Below the pieces are notes generated by a model that did no database searches, had not been told where the DNA came from, and was given only the letters and a program-made list of their open reading frames with translations. The position numbers and the translations under genes were made by a program. Source: G963674665 sp964609625 (lineage in GTDB: Bacteria; Desulfobacterota; Desulfovibrionia; Desulfovibrionales; Desulfovibrionaceae). Taken from it: a stretch of 11,042 bases of DNA. The stretch is from assembly GCA_964609625.1 (NCBI GenBank), contig CAZSRS010000075.1:1-11042 (forward strand), read 5' to 3'. Shown piece after piece: positions 1 to 7,079 of this stretch (the stretch's first letter is position 1; each line of letters begins with the position of its first letter).

Positions 1-125
1 TCCTGATCTCGCTTGGATTCATGCTGATAACTGCGCGACCCTGTGAGCGGGTACGTCGCGGCAATGCCCTGCTTTGGGTGGCCGTGGGCCTGTTGCTGGG
101 GTTGTCCTTTGGGGACTGGGAGTGA
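1..125 (+). CDS. 3' end of an unidentified membrane protein (partial)
   Basis: An open frame enters from the left edge (codons begin at position 3) and ends at TGA 123-125, leaving 40 visible residues. They read as two short hydrophobic segments (around LISLGFMLITA and ALLWVAVGLLLGLSFG) separated by a positively charged loop containing CERVRRGN. This is the composition of the last one or two membrane helices of an integral membrane protein with a very short acidic tail (GDWE). Third codon positions are GC-rich, as expected for a real gene in this genome. It converges on the minus-strand gene ending at 170, with only 44 nt between the two stops and no obvious terminator hairpin there. The family cannot be named from so little sequence. 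An in-frame ATG at 21 is internal rather than a likely start. Confidence 0.55.
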   Translation, partial: LISLGFMLITARPCERVRRGNALLWVAVGLLLGLSFGDWE

Positions 126-169
126 TGGGGAGAGGACGGGGTGTGGAGAAGAGGTGCGGTGATGACCCC

Positions 170-730
170 TTACAAAGCCACCAGGGCCTTCAACGATGGA
201 CAGCGGGGCGCTGGATAGCGCAACGCCCTCTCAGGGGAATCATTGTCCTTCGGGAGGAGGGTCGGTCGTGTTCTTGTCTTGTGCGCGCGTGGCCGATAAA
301 AAACCACGAACCGTTTTGCGCATTGGGCCAAGACCCTGTCCTGGTCATGGAAACGGGTCAGTGCGGCATCGCAATAGTCCATGATGCATTCCGCGCCCTT
401 GAATTGACGCACGACATCACCGCTCTTGAACGTGGTCGACTTAAGCTCGATAAACAACATCAGGGGCCGGTTTCCAATTGCTGTCACCAGGACATAATCG
501 CAGCGCTTCCTCTCTCCCTTTTTTCCTTCGAAGAGACTTTTTGGCTGTTCATATTGCTCGAGATGCAGAAGTACCGAGTTCTTGGGCACATCGAGGATGT
601 CCACCTTCTTCAGCTTCGCATCCGCCCCGGTTTCGTGAAGCCGGACATACCCGCGGCCGTTCATTTCCGACAATTCGACAACGATATCCTCAGCCAGCAA
701 GGCGCGCAGGGGTACCGGGTCCAGCATCAC
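170..730 (-). CDS. small PD-(D/E)XK-like nuclease candidate, partner of the upstream ATPase
   Basis: This 185-186 aa protein is of unknown family. Numbering from the ATG at 727, the central part shows Asp77 in CDYVLV, then after a beta-strand-like hydrophobic run Glu94 and Lys96 in FIELKS, then Gln108 (VVRQFKGAE) and Tyr118. Asp...Glu-x-Lys followed by a Gln is the active-site pattern of PD-(D/E)XK nucleases, so metal-dependent DNA cleavage is inferred, not proven. The tail after FVVFYRP (residue 146 on) is Arg/Pro-rich. There is no signal peptide or membrane segment, so it is probably cytoplasmic. The start is either GTG 730 or ATG 727, both overlapping the ATPase stop (GTGATG). GGAGAGGA at 734-741 suits either one: GGAG lies 7 nt from GTG and AGGA lies 6 nt from ATG. 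Cotranslation with the ATPase implies a joint function. It could instead be a nuclease-fold protein without catalytic activity. Confidence 0.7.
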   Translation of the reverse strand: MMLDPVPLRALLAEDIVVELSEMNGRGYVRLHETGADAKLKKVDILDVPKNSVLLHLEQYEQPKSLFEGKKGERKRCDYVLVTAIGNRPLMLFIELKSTTFKSGDVVRQFKGAECIMDYCDAALTRFHDQDRVLAQCAKRFVVFYRPRAHKTRTRPTLLPKDNDSPERALRYPAPRCPSLKALVAL

Positions 731-2118
731 GCGTCCTCTCCACTGAAAATGATGGATTCCTGGATGCGGTTCATGTCGTCGATGGTGGTATCGAAACTGC
801 CGACCTCAATGCCGAGATGCGGGTCGATATCGGCAGACTCGAAGGTCATGCAGCGGGTGCTCCTCTTCATTCCTTCCCTGCGCATGAGTTTTTCTCCGGC
901 CACGTAGACCTTGACGTCATCCGCGGAGAGAAGTTCCTCGTGCGTGTACCGCTCCCTGGCCATGATCTCCGAGATTCGGGGGTGAGCGTCGTTCAGCATG
1001 ATCAGCGTGTTCAGTTCCTTGACGATGTAGTCGCTGTGCGTGGTGATGAAGACCTTGACCCCGAGATTGACCAACCTGGAAAAGAGGCGCGCGATCCGGC
1101 GTTGATTCTCGGGATGCAGGTTGAGTTCAGGCTCGTCCACCATGAGCAGATCGCCGGGGCGGGCCACGTGCCTGAGATATAAACCGATGTCGAGCAACGA
1201 ACGGACCGCGCTGGAACTCTCATCCATGGTCAGCTTGATCCGTTTGCCCTGGGGCACGAAGTACAGTTCATCATTCTTGGAAACGTGGTACGCGCCTCCG
1301 ATGATGTCGGAGAAGTCACGCAGCAGGTCTGGATGCCCCCGCGCAATGAAGCTGTCGTTCTTTGCCAGCTGCTCCAGTTGCCGTGTGAAATCGACATTGG
1401 TCTTCACTGGCAGCGCATAATCCGAATAAACCTTTGTCAGCAGGTCCAAGGGATCCAGGTCCTTTTCCAGTGAGCTCATCTGCTCCAACAATCGGTTGCG
1501 CGCAAAGTTGAGTTCCTTCCGGAAGATCGCGGCGCCCGTGCGTTCCGCACTGGCAATGAAGGGATTCGGGAACAGGCCGTCGAACACGATATCCTTCAGG
1601 GCGTCTCCGATGACGTCGCTGATCACGGCATGCGGCAGCCTGATCTTTTCCTTGTCCACAAGCAGGGAAACGCTCACAGTATTGGACGCGCTCTTCTTGG
1701 ATATGGAGAACAGCTGCGCCCTGGCTGCCCGCATGGTCATGTCGTACGCATCCCTGGGCCGGATGTCGCCTGGGTCCAGCAGAATGCTGAAGTTGCTGTC
1801 GGAAAAATGCCTCGGAGAAGAGGCGAACACGCCCGGCAGCTGTTCCGTAAACGCCTCGCACCCTTTCCGCAGCGTCTCCTGGGCATTGGCAACGAAAGGG
1901 GCGATGTCGAGTTCGATTGCTCCCTCGTGCAACAGCCGGCGGATGTGCTCCTCCCTGACCCTAATGGAAAGCAGCCTGCGCCAGGACTTCAGGAAGCCGA
2001 ACAACGCGTAGGTCGCGTAGGTTTTTCCGGTGTTGTTCCTGCCGCATATGATCGTGAACCTGGCAAGCTCGAACACGGCCTGGTCAAGCGCGCCAAGGTT
2101 CTTCACGAGTATTTGCAT
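727..2118 (-). CDS. ABC/AAA_21-type ATPase, SMC/OLD-like, probable sensor of a two-gene module
   Basis: This 463 aa soluble ATPase has all core ABC-class motifs. Walker A is GRNNTGKT at residues 26-33, right after an N-terminal KNLGALDQAVFEL strand pair typical of SMC/RecF-like heads. An ABC-signature-like SSSAVRSLL is at 301-309. Walker B LLMVDEPELNLHP is at 324-336, with the catalytic Glu329 followed by the D-loop, and the H-loop His361 is in ITTHSDYIV. A conserved-looking ERTG motif (192-195), followed by a helical, charged stretch to about 270, fills the insertion between the two ATPase lobes. About 90 C-terminal residues (375-463) have no motif I recognise, and no TOPRIM or HNH domain is fused. 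The closest general class is the AAA_21/AAA_15 ATPases found in OLD, Septu PtuA and PARIS AriA type systems. The start ATG 2118 has GGTGGGAAGG just upstream. The stop overlaps the start of the nuclease-like gene. Confidence 0.88.
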   Translation of the reverse strand: MQILVKNLGALDQAVFELARFTIICGRNNTGKTYATYALFGFLKSWRRLLSIRVREEHIRRLLHEGAIELDIAPFVANAQETLRKGCEAFTEQLPGVFASSPRHFSDSNFSILLDPGDIRPRDAYDMTMRAARAQLFSISKKSASNTVSVSLLVDKEKIRLPHAVISDVIGDALKDIVFDGLFPNPFIASAERTGAAIFRKELNFARNRLLEQMSSLEKDLDPLDLLTKVYSDYALPVKTNVDFTRQLEQLAKNDSFIARGHPDLLRDFSDIIGGAYHVSKNDELYFVPQGKRIKLTMDESSSAVRSLLDIGLYLRHVARPGDLLMVDEPELNLHPENQRRIARLFSRLVNLGVKVFITTHSDYIVKELNTLIMLNDAHPRISEIMARERYTHEELLSADDVKVYVAGEKLMRREGMKRSTRCMTFESADIDPHLGIEVGSFDTTIDDMNRIQESIIFSGEDA

Positions 2119-2143
2119 GGCCTTCCCACCGCGTCTGGATAAC

Positions 2144-2163
2144 CCTTGCGAACATGCGCAAGG
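2144..2163. promoter_or_regulatory. inverted repeat upstream of the ATPase gene
   Basis: CCTTGCGAACATGCGCAAGG is a perfect 7-bp dyad with a 6-nt centre, 26-45 nt before the ATPase ATG. There is no T-run beside it, so an operator or leader hairpin is more likely than an intrinsic terminator. No convincing -35/-10 pair was found beside it. Confidence 0.35.
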
Positions 2164-2166
2164 AGT

Positions 2167-2301
2167 TCATTGCTGTTTCTTGTGGATGAAATCACACAAG
2201 CCGTCAAGCGCTTGCACGTCGAGACCGAGTTCAACAGCTTGGTGAAGGCGCGAGAATACAGATATACCCTGATCCTGCGCCGTGAGGCGGAAGCAGTGGG
2301 C
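2167..2301 (-). pseudogene. possible remnant of a coding region between manC and the ATPase gene
   Basis: Between the manC stop and the ATPase start, the minus strand has 44 open codons ending at TGA 2167-2169. The peptide ends VQALDGLCDFIHKKQQ and looks like an amphipathic, normally composed protein C-terminus. It has no ATG at all, its only GTG and TTG codons lie within the last 16 codons, and it is cut off upstream by TGA. It lies in the same frame as manC, two stops further on. The plus strand across the same bases also reads with GC-rich third positions (VDEITQAVKRLHVETEF) but runs into the antisense of manC without a sensible stop. No intact gene is present. A decayed gene end or chance are both possible. 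Confidence 0.2.
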
Positions 2302-2319
2302 TCAGCAGCGCCCTTCACC

Positions 2320-3720
2320 CTACTTCTCCACCCGGTCGTAGACGTCCTCCAGCCGCACGATGTCGTCTTCGCCCAGGTAGGGGCCGGTCTGCACCTCGAT
2401 GAGTTCAAGCGGGATCTTGCCCGGATTGCTCAGCCGGTGCACGTTGCCGATGGGGATATAGGTCGATTGGTCCTCCGAGAGCAGCATCTCCTTGTCGCCG
2501 TTGACAATCAACGCCGTGCCGCGAACCACCACCCAGTGCTCGGCCCGGTGGTGGTGTTTCTGCAGGGAGAGCTTCTGCCCCGGCTTCACCGTGATGCGCT
2601 TGACCTGGAAGCGGTCGGCCATGTCCATGCTCTCGTAGGAGCCCCAGGGGCGGTAGACCTTGCGGTGCACCAGGGCCTCCTCGCGGCCGGCCTCGTGCAG
2701 GCGGTTGACCACCTCCTTGACCTGTTGGGACTGATCGCGATGGGCCACGAGCACGGCGTCGGCCGTAACCACGGCGATGACGTCCTCCAACCCCACAGCC
2801 GCCAGAAGCTTGTTCTCGGAGTGCAGGTAGCAGCCCTTGGAGTCCTGCACCAGCACGTCGCCCAAGACCACGTTACCGGCGTCGTCCTTGTTGCCGGCGT
2901 CGAACAGAGCCGACCAGGAGCCGAGATCACTCCACTCCACATCCATGGGCACCACGGCCCCGTGCTTGGTCTTCTCCATCACGGCGTAGTCGATGGAGTC
3001 GGCCGGGCCGGCCGAAAAACGCTTCTTGTCCAGGCGGATGAAGTCCAGGTCCGCGCTGCTCTCCTCCACCGCCCCGCGACAGGCCGCGACGATTTCCGGC
3101 GCGAACGTCTCCAGTTCTGCCAGCAGGGCCGAAGCCCGGTACATGAACATCCCGCTGTTCCAGTAGTATTCGCCGGAGTCCTTGAACTCCAGGGCCGTGT
3201 CCGCGTCGGGCTTTTCCACGAAGGAAGCCACCCCGAAACCCTCGCCCACGGGAGCGCCACGCTTGATGTAGCCGAATCCGGTCTCGGGGCGGTCCGGGAT
3301 CACGCCGAAAGTCACCAGCATGCCCTGTTCGGCAAGAGGCAGGGCCTTGGCCACGGCCGTCGCGAATCCCGAGATCGGTTCAATGATATGATCCGCCGGC
3401 ATCACCAACAGCACCGGGTCTTCCCGCTCGCAGAGCACCGCGGCGGCCGCGATGGCCGGGGCGGTGTTGCGGCCCACGGGCTCGAGCACGATCTCACCGG
3501 AGATGCTCAGCCCCTGCAACTGCTCGGCCACGAGAAAGCGGTGTTCGGTATTGCAGACGGTCATGGGCGGCAGGGCGTCCAGGCCGACGGCGCGCAGCAC
3601 GGCCTGCTGGAACAGGGTCCGGCTCCCACCCACCGCGAGGAACTGCTTGGGGTAGAGTTCGCGGGAAAGGGGCCAGAGCCGGCTGCCCTTACCCCCGCAG
3701 AGTATCACGGGCTTGATCAT
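2320..3720 (-). CDS. manC: mannose-1-phosphate guanylyltransferase / mannose-6-phosphate isomerase (type II)
   Basis: This 466 aa protein is the usual length for bifunctional ManC/AlgA/CpsB enzymes. They convert fructose-6-P to mannose-6-P and mannose-1-P plus GTP to GDP-mannose for surface polysaccharides. The N-terminal nucleotidyltransferase half starts with the signature GGKGSRLWPLSR (9-20) and PKQF (24-27). MPADH (108-112), FVEKPD (167-172), NSGMF (188-192) and WSDLGSW (263-269) follow. The C-terminal cupin isomerase half has RPWGSYE (357-363), the metal-site cluster LQKHHHRAEHW (386-396), and IPIGNVHRL with its histidine at 422-430. The start ATG 3720 has AAAGGA 6 nt upstream. The gene begins 2 nt after the efflux pump stop, so it is probably cotranscribed with the pump, which is an unusual partner. 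No phosphomannomutase or glycosyltransferase lies nearby. Function is confident; the physiological polysaccharide is unknown. Confidence 0.95.
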   Translation of the reverse strand: MIKPVILCGGKGSRLWPLSRELYPKQFLAVGGSRTLFQQAVLRAVGLDALPPMTVCNTEHRFLVAEQLQGLSISGEIVLEPVGRNTAPAIAAAAVLCEREDPVLLVMPADHIIEPISGFATAVAKALPLAEQGMLVTFGVIPDRPETGFGYIKRGAPVGEGFGVASFVEKPDADTALEFKDSGEYYWNSGMFMYRASALLAELETFAPEIVAACRGAVEESSADLDFIRLDKKRFSAGPADSIDYAVMEKTKHGAVVPMDVEWSDLGSWSALFDAGNKDDAGNVVLGDVLVQDSKGCYLHSENKLLAAVGLEDVIAVVTADAVLVAHRDQSQQVKEVVNRLHEAGREEALVHRKVYRPWGSYESMDMADRFQVKRITVKPGQKLSLQKHHHRAEHWVVVRGTALIVNGDKEMLLSEDQSTYIPIGNVHRLSNPGKIPLELIEVQTGPYLGEDDIVRLEDVYDRVEK

Positions 3721-3722
3721 GA

Positions 3723-6700
3723 TCAGTCCTTTCGATGCCTGATGTGCTCAGGCCGGGTCAGGCGTTTACGAAGCGGGATGCGTCTGCCAGGCTTCCAGAG
3801 CGCGGGCGCTTCAGCCGCCTGGGAAGCCGGCAGCGGTTCGCCCTGCTTCGGGGTGCGCATCACGGCATAATACGCAACCGGGATGATCACAAGGGTGAAC
3901 AGGGTGGAGGCGAAGAGTCCGAAGATCAGGGCCCAGGCCAGGCCCGAGAAGATGGGGTCAAGGGTGATGGGCCAGGCGCCCAGGGCCGTGGTCATGGCCG
4001 TCAGCACGATGGGGCGCAGCCGCACCGCGCCGCTGGAGAGGATGGCCTCCTTCAGGCCCATGCCCGCGCGCATGGAATCCTGCACGAATTCGATGAGCAC
4101 CAGGGAGTTGCGGATCACGATGCCGCCGAGGGCGATCATCCCGATCATGCTCGTGGCCGTGAAGAAGATGGGGTTGGCGAACCCTCCCACCGGCGTGGTG
4201 AACAGCGCGTTCAGCAGCCAGAACCCCGGCATGATGCCCAGCAGGGTCAGGGGAATGGCCATCATGATCAACAGTGGCATGAAGAAGGAGTCGGTCTGCA
4301 CGATGAGCAGCAGGTAAATGCCCAGCAGGGCCGCGGCAAAGGCCAGGCCCAGGTCGCGGAAGACCCGCAGGGTGATCTCCCACTCCCCTTCTCCGGCCCA
4401 CTCCACGAACACGCCGGGGGGCAGGGGGTGCTCCCTAAGCTTGGCCTTCAAGTCGATGATCGCCTCACCCGGCGCCCTCCCCGCCATCTCGGCGAACACG
4501 TAGACCACTTGCTTGAGGTTCTTGTGAAACACGGGCTGGTCCTCGGGCTCACAGGAGAACGAACCCAGTTCGCCCAGGGCCACCATGTGGCCGTCGGCGC
4601 TCTTCACCGGAATCTGAGCCAGTGAGCCCACGCTGGAGCGCCGCTCCCGAGGCAGAATCAGCTTCACGTGCAGGGGCTGGCGCTCCATTTCCACGTGGGC
4701 CTTGGCCGGGGAGTCGCCCCCCACGGCCAAGCGCAGGGTGCGGGTGATGTCCGCGGTGCTCACACCGTGCAGCGCGGCCTTTTCCTTGTCCGGGACAAAG
4801 TTGATCCGCCGGCTGGGCAGGGCATAACTGGCGTCGATGTCCACCACGCCGGGCTCCTGGCGCAGCAAGTCCTGGATGTGCTTGGCCCCTTCGATGAGCT
4901 GATCGTAAGTCTTGTAGGGGCGGCCATGAATCTCCGCGGTGATGGTGCTGATCACCGGCGGTCCCGGCGGCACCTCCACGATCTTCAATCTGGCGCCGTA
5001 GGCCGCGGCCACTGCCTCCAGATCCGTTCGCAAGCGCAGGATGATGGCGTGGCTCTGGCTGGCGCGCCTGGTCTTGTCCGCCAGGTTGACCCGGATGTCG
5101 GCCTGATGCGCCCCCTGCCGGAGATAGTAGTGCCGCACCATGCCGTTGAAATCCATGGGCGAGCTGTTGCCGGTGTGGGAAACGAAATTTGTCACCTCGG
5201 GCACCGCGCGCAGGTAGTCCTCGAAGGCGCGCACGCAACGGTCCGTGGCCTCCAGGCTCGTGCCCTCGGGCATGTCCAGCACGATCTGGAACTCGTTCTT
5301 GTTGTCGAACGGCAGCATCTTCAACGGCACCAGCCGCAACAGGGCCAGGGAGCAACTGACCAGCAACAAAATCACCACCGCCCCCCCGAGCAGCCAGCGC
5401 AGCCAGGCGGCAGCCAGGAACGGCGAGACCGCAGCCCGGTAGCCCTTGACGATCCAGGCCGGTGTCACGTCCCGTGGTTGGCCTTGGGCATTCCCGGCGG
5501 CATTTCCAGGCAAGGGCAGGGCCTGGGCGTGCTTCCTCAAGAGCTTGTAGCTCAGCCAAGGCACGATGGTCAGGGCGCAGAGGGTGGAAAAAGTCACGGT
5601 GAGCGGCACGTTGGCGGCCATGGGCGCCATGTACGGCCCCATCATCCCGGTGATGAAGAACATGGGCGTGAAGGAGACGATGATGGCCAGGGTGGACATG
5701 ATCACCGGCGGCAGCACCTCGCGCACGGCAAAGAGCGTAGCCTCGAAGGGCCTGCGCACCCCCATGCGGATGTGACGCTGGATGTTGTCCACGTTGGTGA
5801 TGGGGTCGTCCACAACCAGCCCGAGGGAGAGGATCAGGGCGAAGAGGGTGACCCGGTTGATGGTGTAGCCGAAGAGGTAGTTCACGAACAGGGCCAGGGA
5901 GAAGCTTACGGGCACGGCCACGGCCACCACCAGGGCCTCGCGCCAGCCCAGGGTCATGGCCAGGAGGATGACCACCGTGAGAATGGCGAAGAACAGCGAG
6001 GAGAGCAGGTCGTTGACCTTGGTCTGGGCAGTCTGGCCGTAGTTGCGGGTCACCTCCACCTCCACGCCGTCGGGGAGTACGGCCCCCTGGAGCTGTTCCA
6101 TGCGGGCCAGGATATTCTCGGCCACCCGCACGGCGTTGGTGCCCTTTTTCTTGGCCAGGGCGATGGTCACGGCCGGGCAGGTCTCGCAGCGTGGTTCGTG
6201 CCCCTGCTCCCGCAAGGCCAGGGCGCCCAGGCCGAAGCGCGAATACTCGCCCGGCTCCGCTGGGCCGTCCAGCACCGTGGCCACGTCGCGCAGATACACG
6301 GGGCGGTCGTCGAAAACTCCCACCACCAGCCGGCGCACGTCTTCGGCGGACTGGAGAAATGAGTTGGCGGTGATGGACAGGCGTTCGTTGCCCTGGTCCA
6401 GGGCCCCGGCCGTGACCGAGGCGTCGGCGCCCTCCAGGGCCTTCACGATCTCCATGGGAGAGACGTGCAGCCCGGCCAGACGCTCGGGGTCGAGTTCCAC
6501 GCGAATCTCGCGTACCCGCCCCCCTACGAGGGTCACGCGGGAGACGTCGGGCACCTCGGCCAGGCGCTGTTGCAGCTCCTCGGCCATGCGTCGCAGGGCG
6601 TGGTCGTCATGGACGCGGGAGTAAAGGGTCAGGGTGACGATGGGCACGTCGTCGATCTCCACGGGCTTGACCACCCAACCCGTGACGATGGAGGGCGCCA

Positions 6701-7079
6701 GGTCCTGGTTCATGGAGATGGCGTTGTGCAGCTTGACCAGGGACTCCTCGCGGTCCTGCCCCACGTAGAAACGCACCGTGGCCAAGGCGCTGTCGGGGCG
6801 GGATATGGAGTAGACGTGCTCCACGCCGTCAATCTGCCAGAGCAGACGCTCCAGGGGCGCGGCCACGAGCTTTTCCACCTCCACGGCCGAGGCACCGGGC
6901 GCCTGCACGAACACGTCCGCCAGGGGCACCACGATCTGCGGCTCCTCCTCGCGGGGGGTGAGCATGATGGCGGCCGCGCCCAGACTCAGGGCGAACATGA
7001 GGAAGATGATGGATTCCTTACCACGCAGAAACTGACGCACGATGGCCGTGATCAAGCCCTTGGATTCTTCAGGAGGCAT
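3723..7079 (-). CDS. RND-family efflux pump, inner-membrane permease subunit
   Basis: A 1118 aa proton-driven exporter of the AcrB/HAE superfamily. Visible parts are TM1 (about 20-40), then TPREEEPQI (41-49), a motif of this subgroup, and two large periplasmic porter regions. TM2-TM6 begin at about 358 and include the proton-relay Asp424-Asp425 in LGLVVDDPITNVDN. A long cytoplasmic loop follows, rich in Ala/Gly/Pro with NAAGNAQGQ, and then the second half. The TM10 region reads LGGIVIRNSLVLIEF, with Arg at or near the position of the AcrB relay lysine. The start was set at ATG 7079 rather than 7118, because GGAGGG at 7085-7090 precedes it by 5 nt and the longer form adds only an uncharacteristic CPCPYF leader. 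It overlaps the adaptor stop by 11 nt. No outer-membrane factor is in view, so it presumably shares a TolC-like channel. Substrate cannot be read from sequence; heavy-metal CzcA motifs were not seen. Confidence 0.93.
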   Translation of the reverse strand: MPPEESKGLITAIVRQFLRGKESIIFLMFALSLGAAAIMLTPREEEPQIVVPLADVFVQAPGASAVEVEKLVAAPLERLLWQIDGVEHVYSISRPDSALATVRFYVGQDREESLVKLHNAISMNQDLAPSIVTGWVVKPVEIDDVPIVTLTLYSRVHDDHALRRMAEELQQRLAEVPDVSRVTLVGGRVREIRVELDPERLAGLHVSPMEIVKALEGADASVTAGALDQGNERLSITANSFLQSAEDVRRLVVGVFDDRPVYLRDVATVLDGPAEPGEYSRFGLGALALREQGHEPRCETCPAVTIALAKKKGTNAVRVAENILARMEQLQGAVLPDGVEVEVTRNYGQTAQTKVNDLLSSLFFAILTVVILLAMTLGWREALVVAVAVPVSFSLALFVNYLFGYTINRVTLFALILSLGLVVDDPITNVDNIQRHIRMGVRRPFEATLFAVREVLPPVIMSTLAIIVSFTPMFFITGMMGPYMAPMAANVPLTVTFSTLCALTIVPWLSYKLLRKHAQALPLPGNAAGNAQGQPRDVTPAWIVKGYRAAVSPFLAAAWLRWLLGGAVVILLLVSCSLALLRLVPLKMLPFDNKNEFQIVLDMPEGTSLEATDRCVRAFEDYLRAVPEVTNFVSHTGNSSPMDFNGMVRHYYLRQGAHQADIRVNLADKTRRASQSHAIILRLRTDLEAVAAAYGARLKIVEVPPGPPVISTITAEIHGRPYKTYDQLIEGAKHIQDLLRQEPGVVDIDASYALPSRRINFVPDKEKAALHGVSTADITRTLRLAVGGDSPAKAHVEMERQPLHVKLILPRERRSSVGSLAQIPVKSADGHMVALGELGSFSCEPEDQPVFHKNLKQVVYVFAEMAGRAPGEAIIDLKAKLREHPLPPGVFVEWAGEGEWEITLRVFRDLGLAFAAALLGIYLLLIVQTDSFFMPLLIMMAIPLTLLGIMPGFWLLNALFTTPVGGFANPIFFTATSMIGMIALGGIVIRNSLVLIEFVQDSMRAGMGLKEAILSSGAVRLRPIVLTAMTTALGAWPITLDPIFSGLAWALIFGLFASTLFTLVIIPVAYYAVMRTPKQGEPLPASQAAEAPALWKPGRRIPLRKRLTRPEHIRHRKD

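Noticed and set aside
74..1182. Plus-strand open frames across the nuclease and ATPase genes
   Set aside because: They oppose the minus-strand pair that shows Walker and PD-(D/E)XK-like motifs, and their products have no recognisable features.
2300..2316. GGGC...GCCC stem after the manC stop as a terminator
   Set aside because: Only 4 bp with an 8-nt loop and no T-run. Not a credible terminator.
2146..3870. 574-codon open frame on the plus strand opposite manC
   Set aside because: It is the antisense of manC, whose family motifs are unambiguous. The His/Gly/Val-rich translation is typical of a GC-rich shadow frame.
4668..6362. 564-codon open frame on the plus strand opposite the pump gene
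   Set aside because: His/Gly/Gln-rich shadow of the RND permease with no motifs. The sense strand carries the full family signature.
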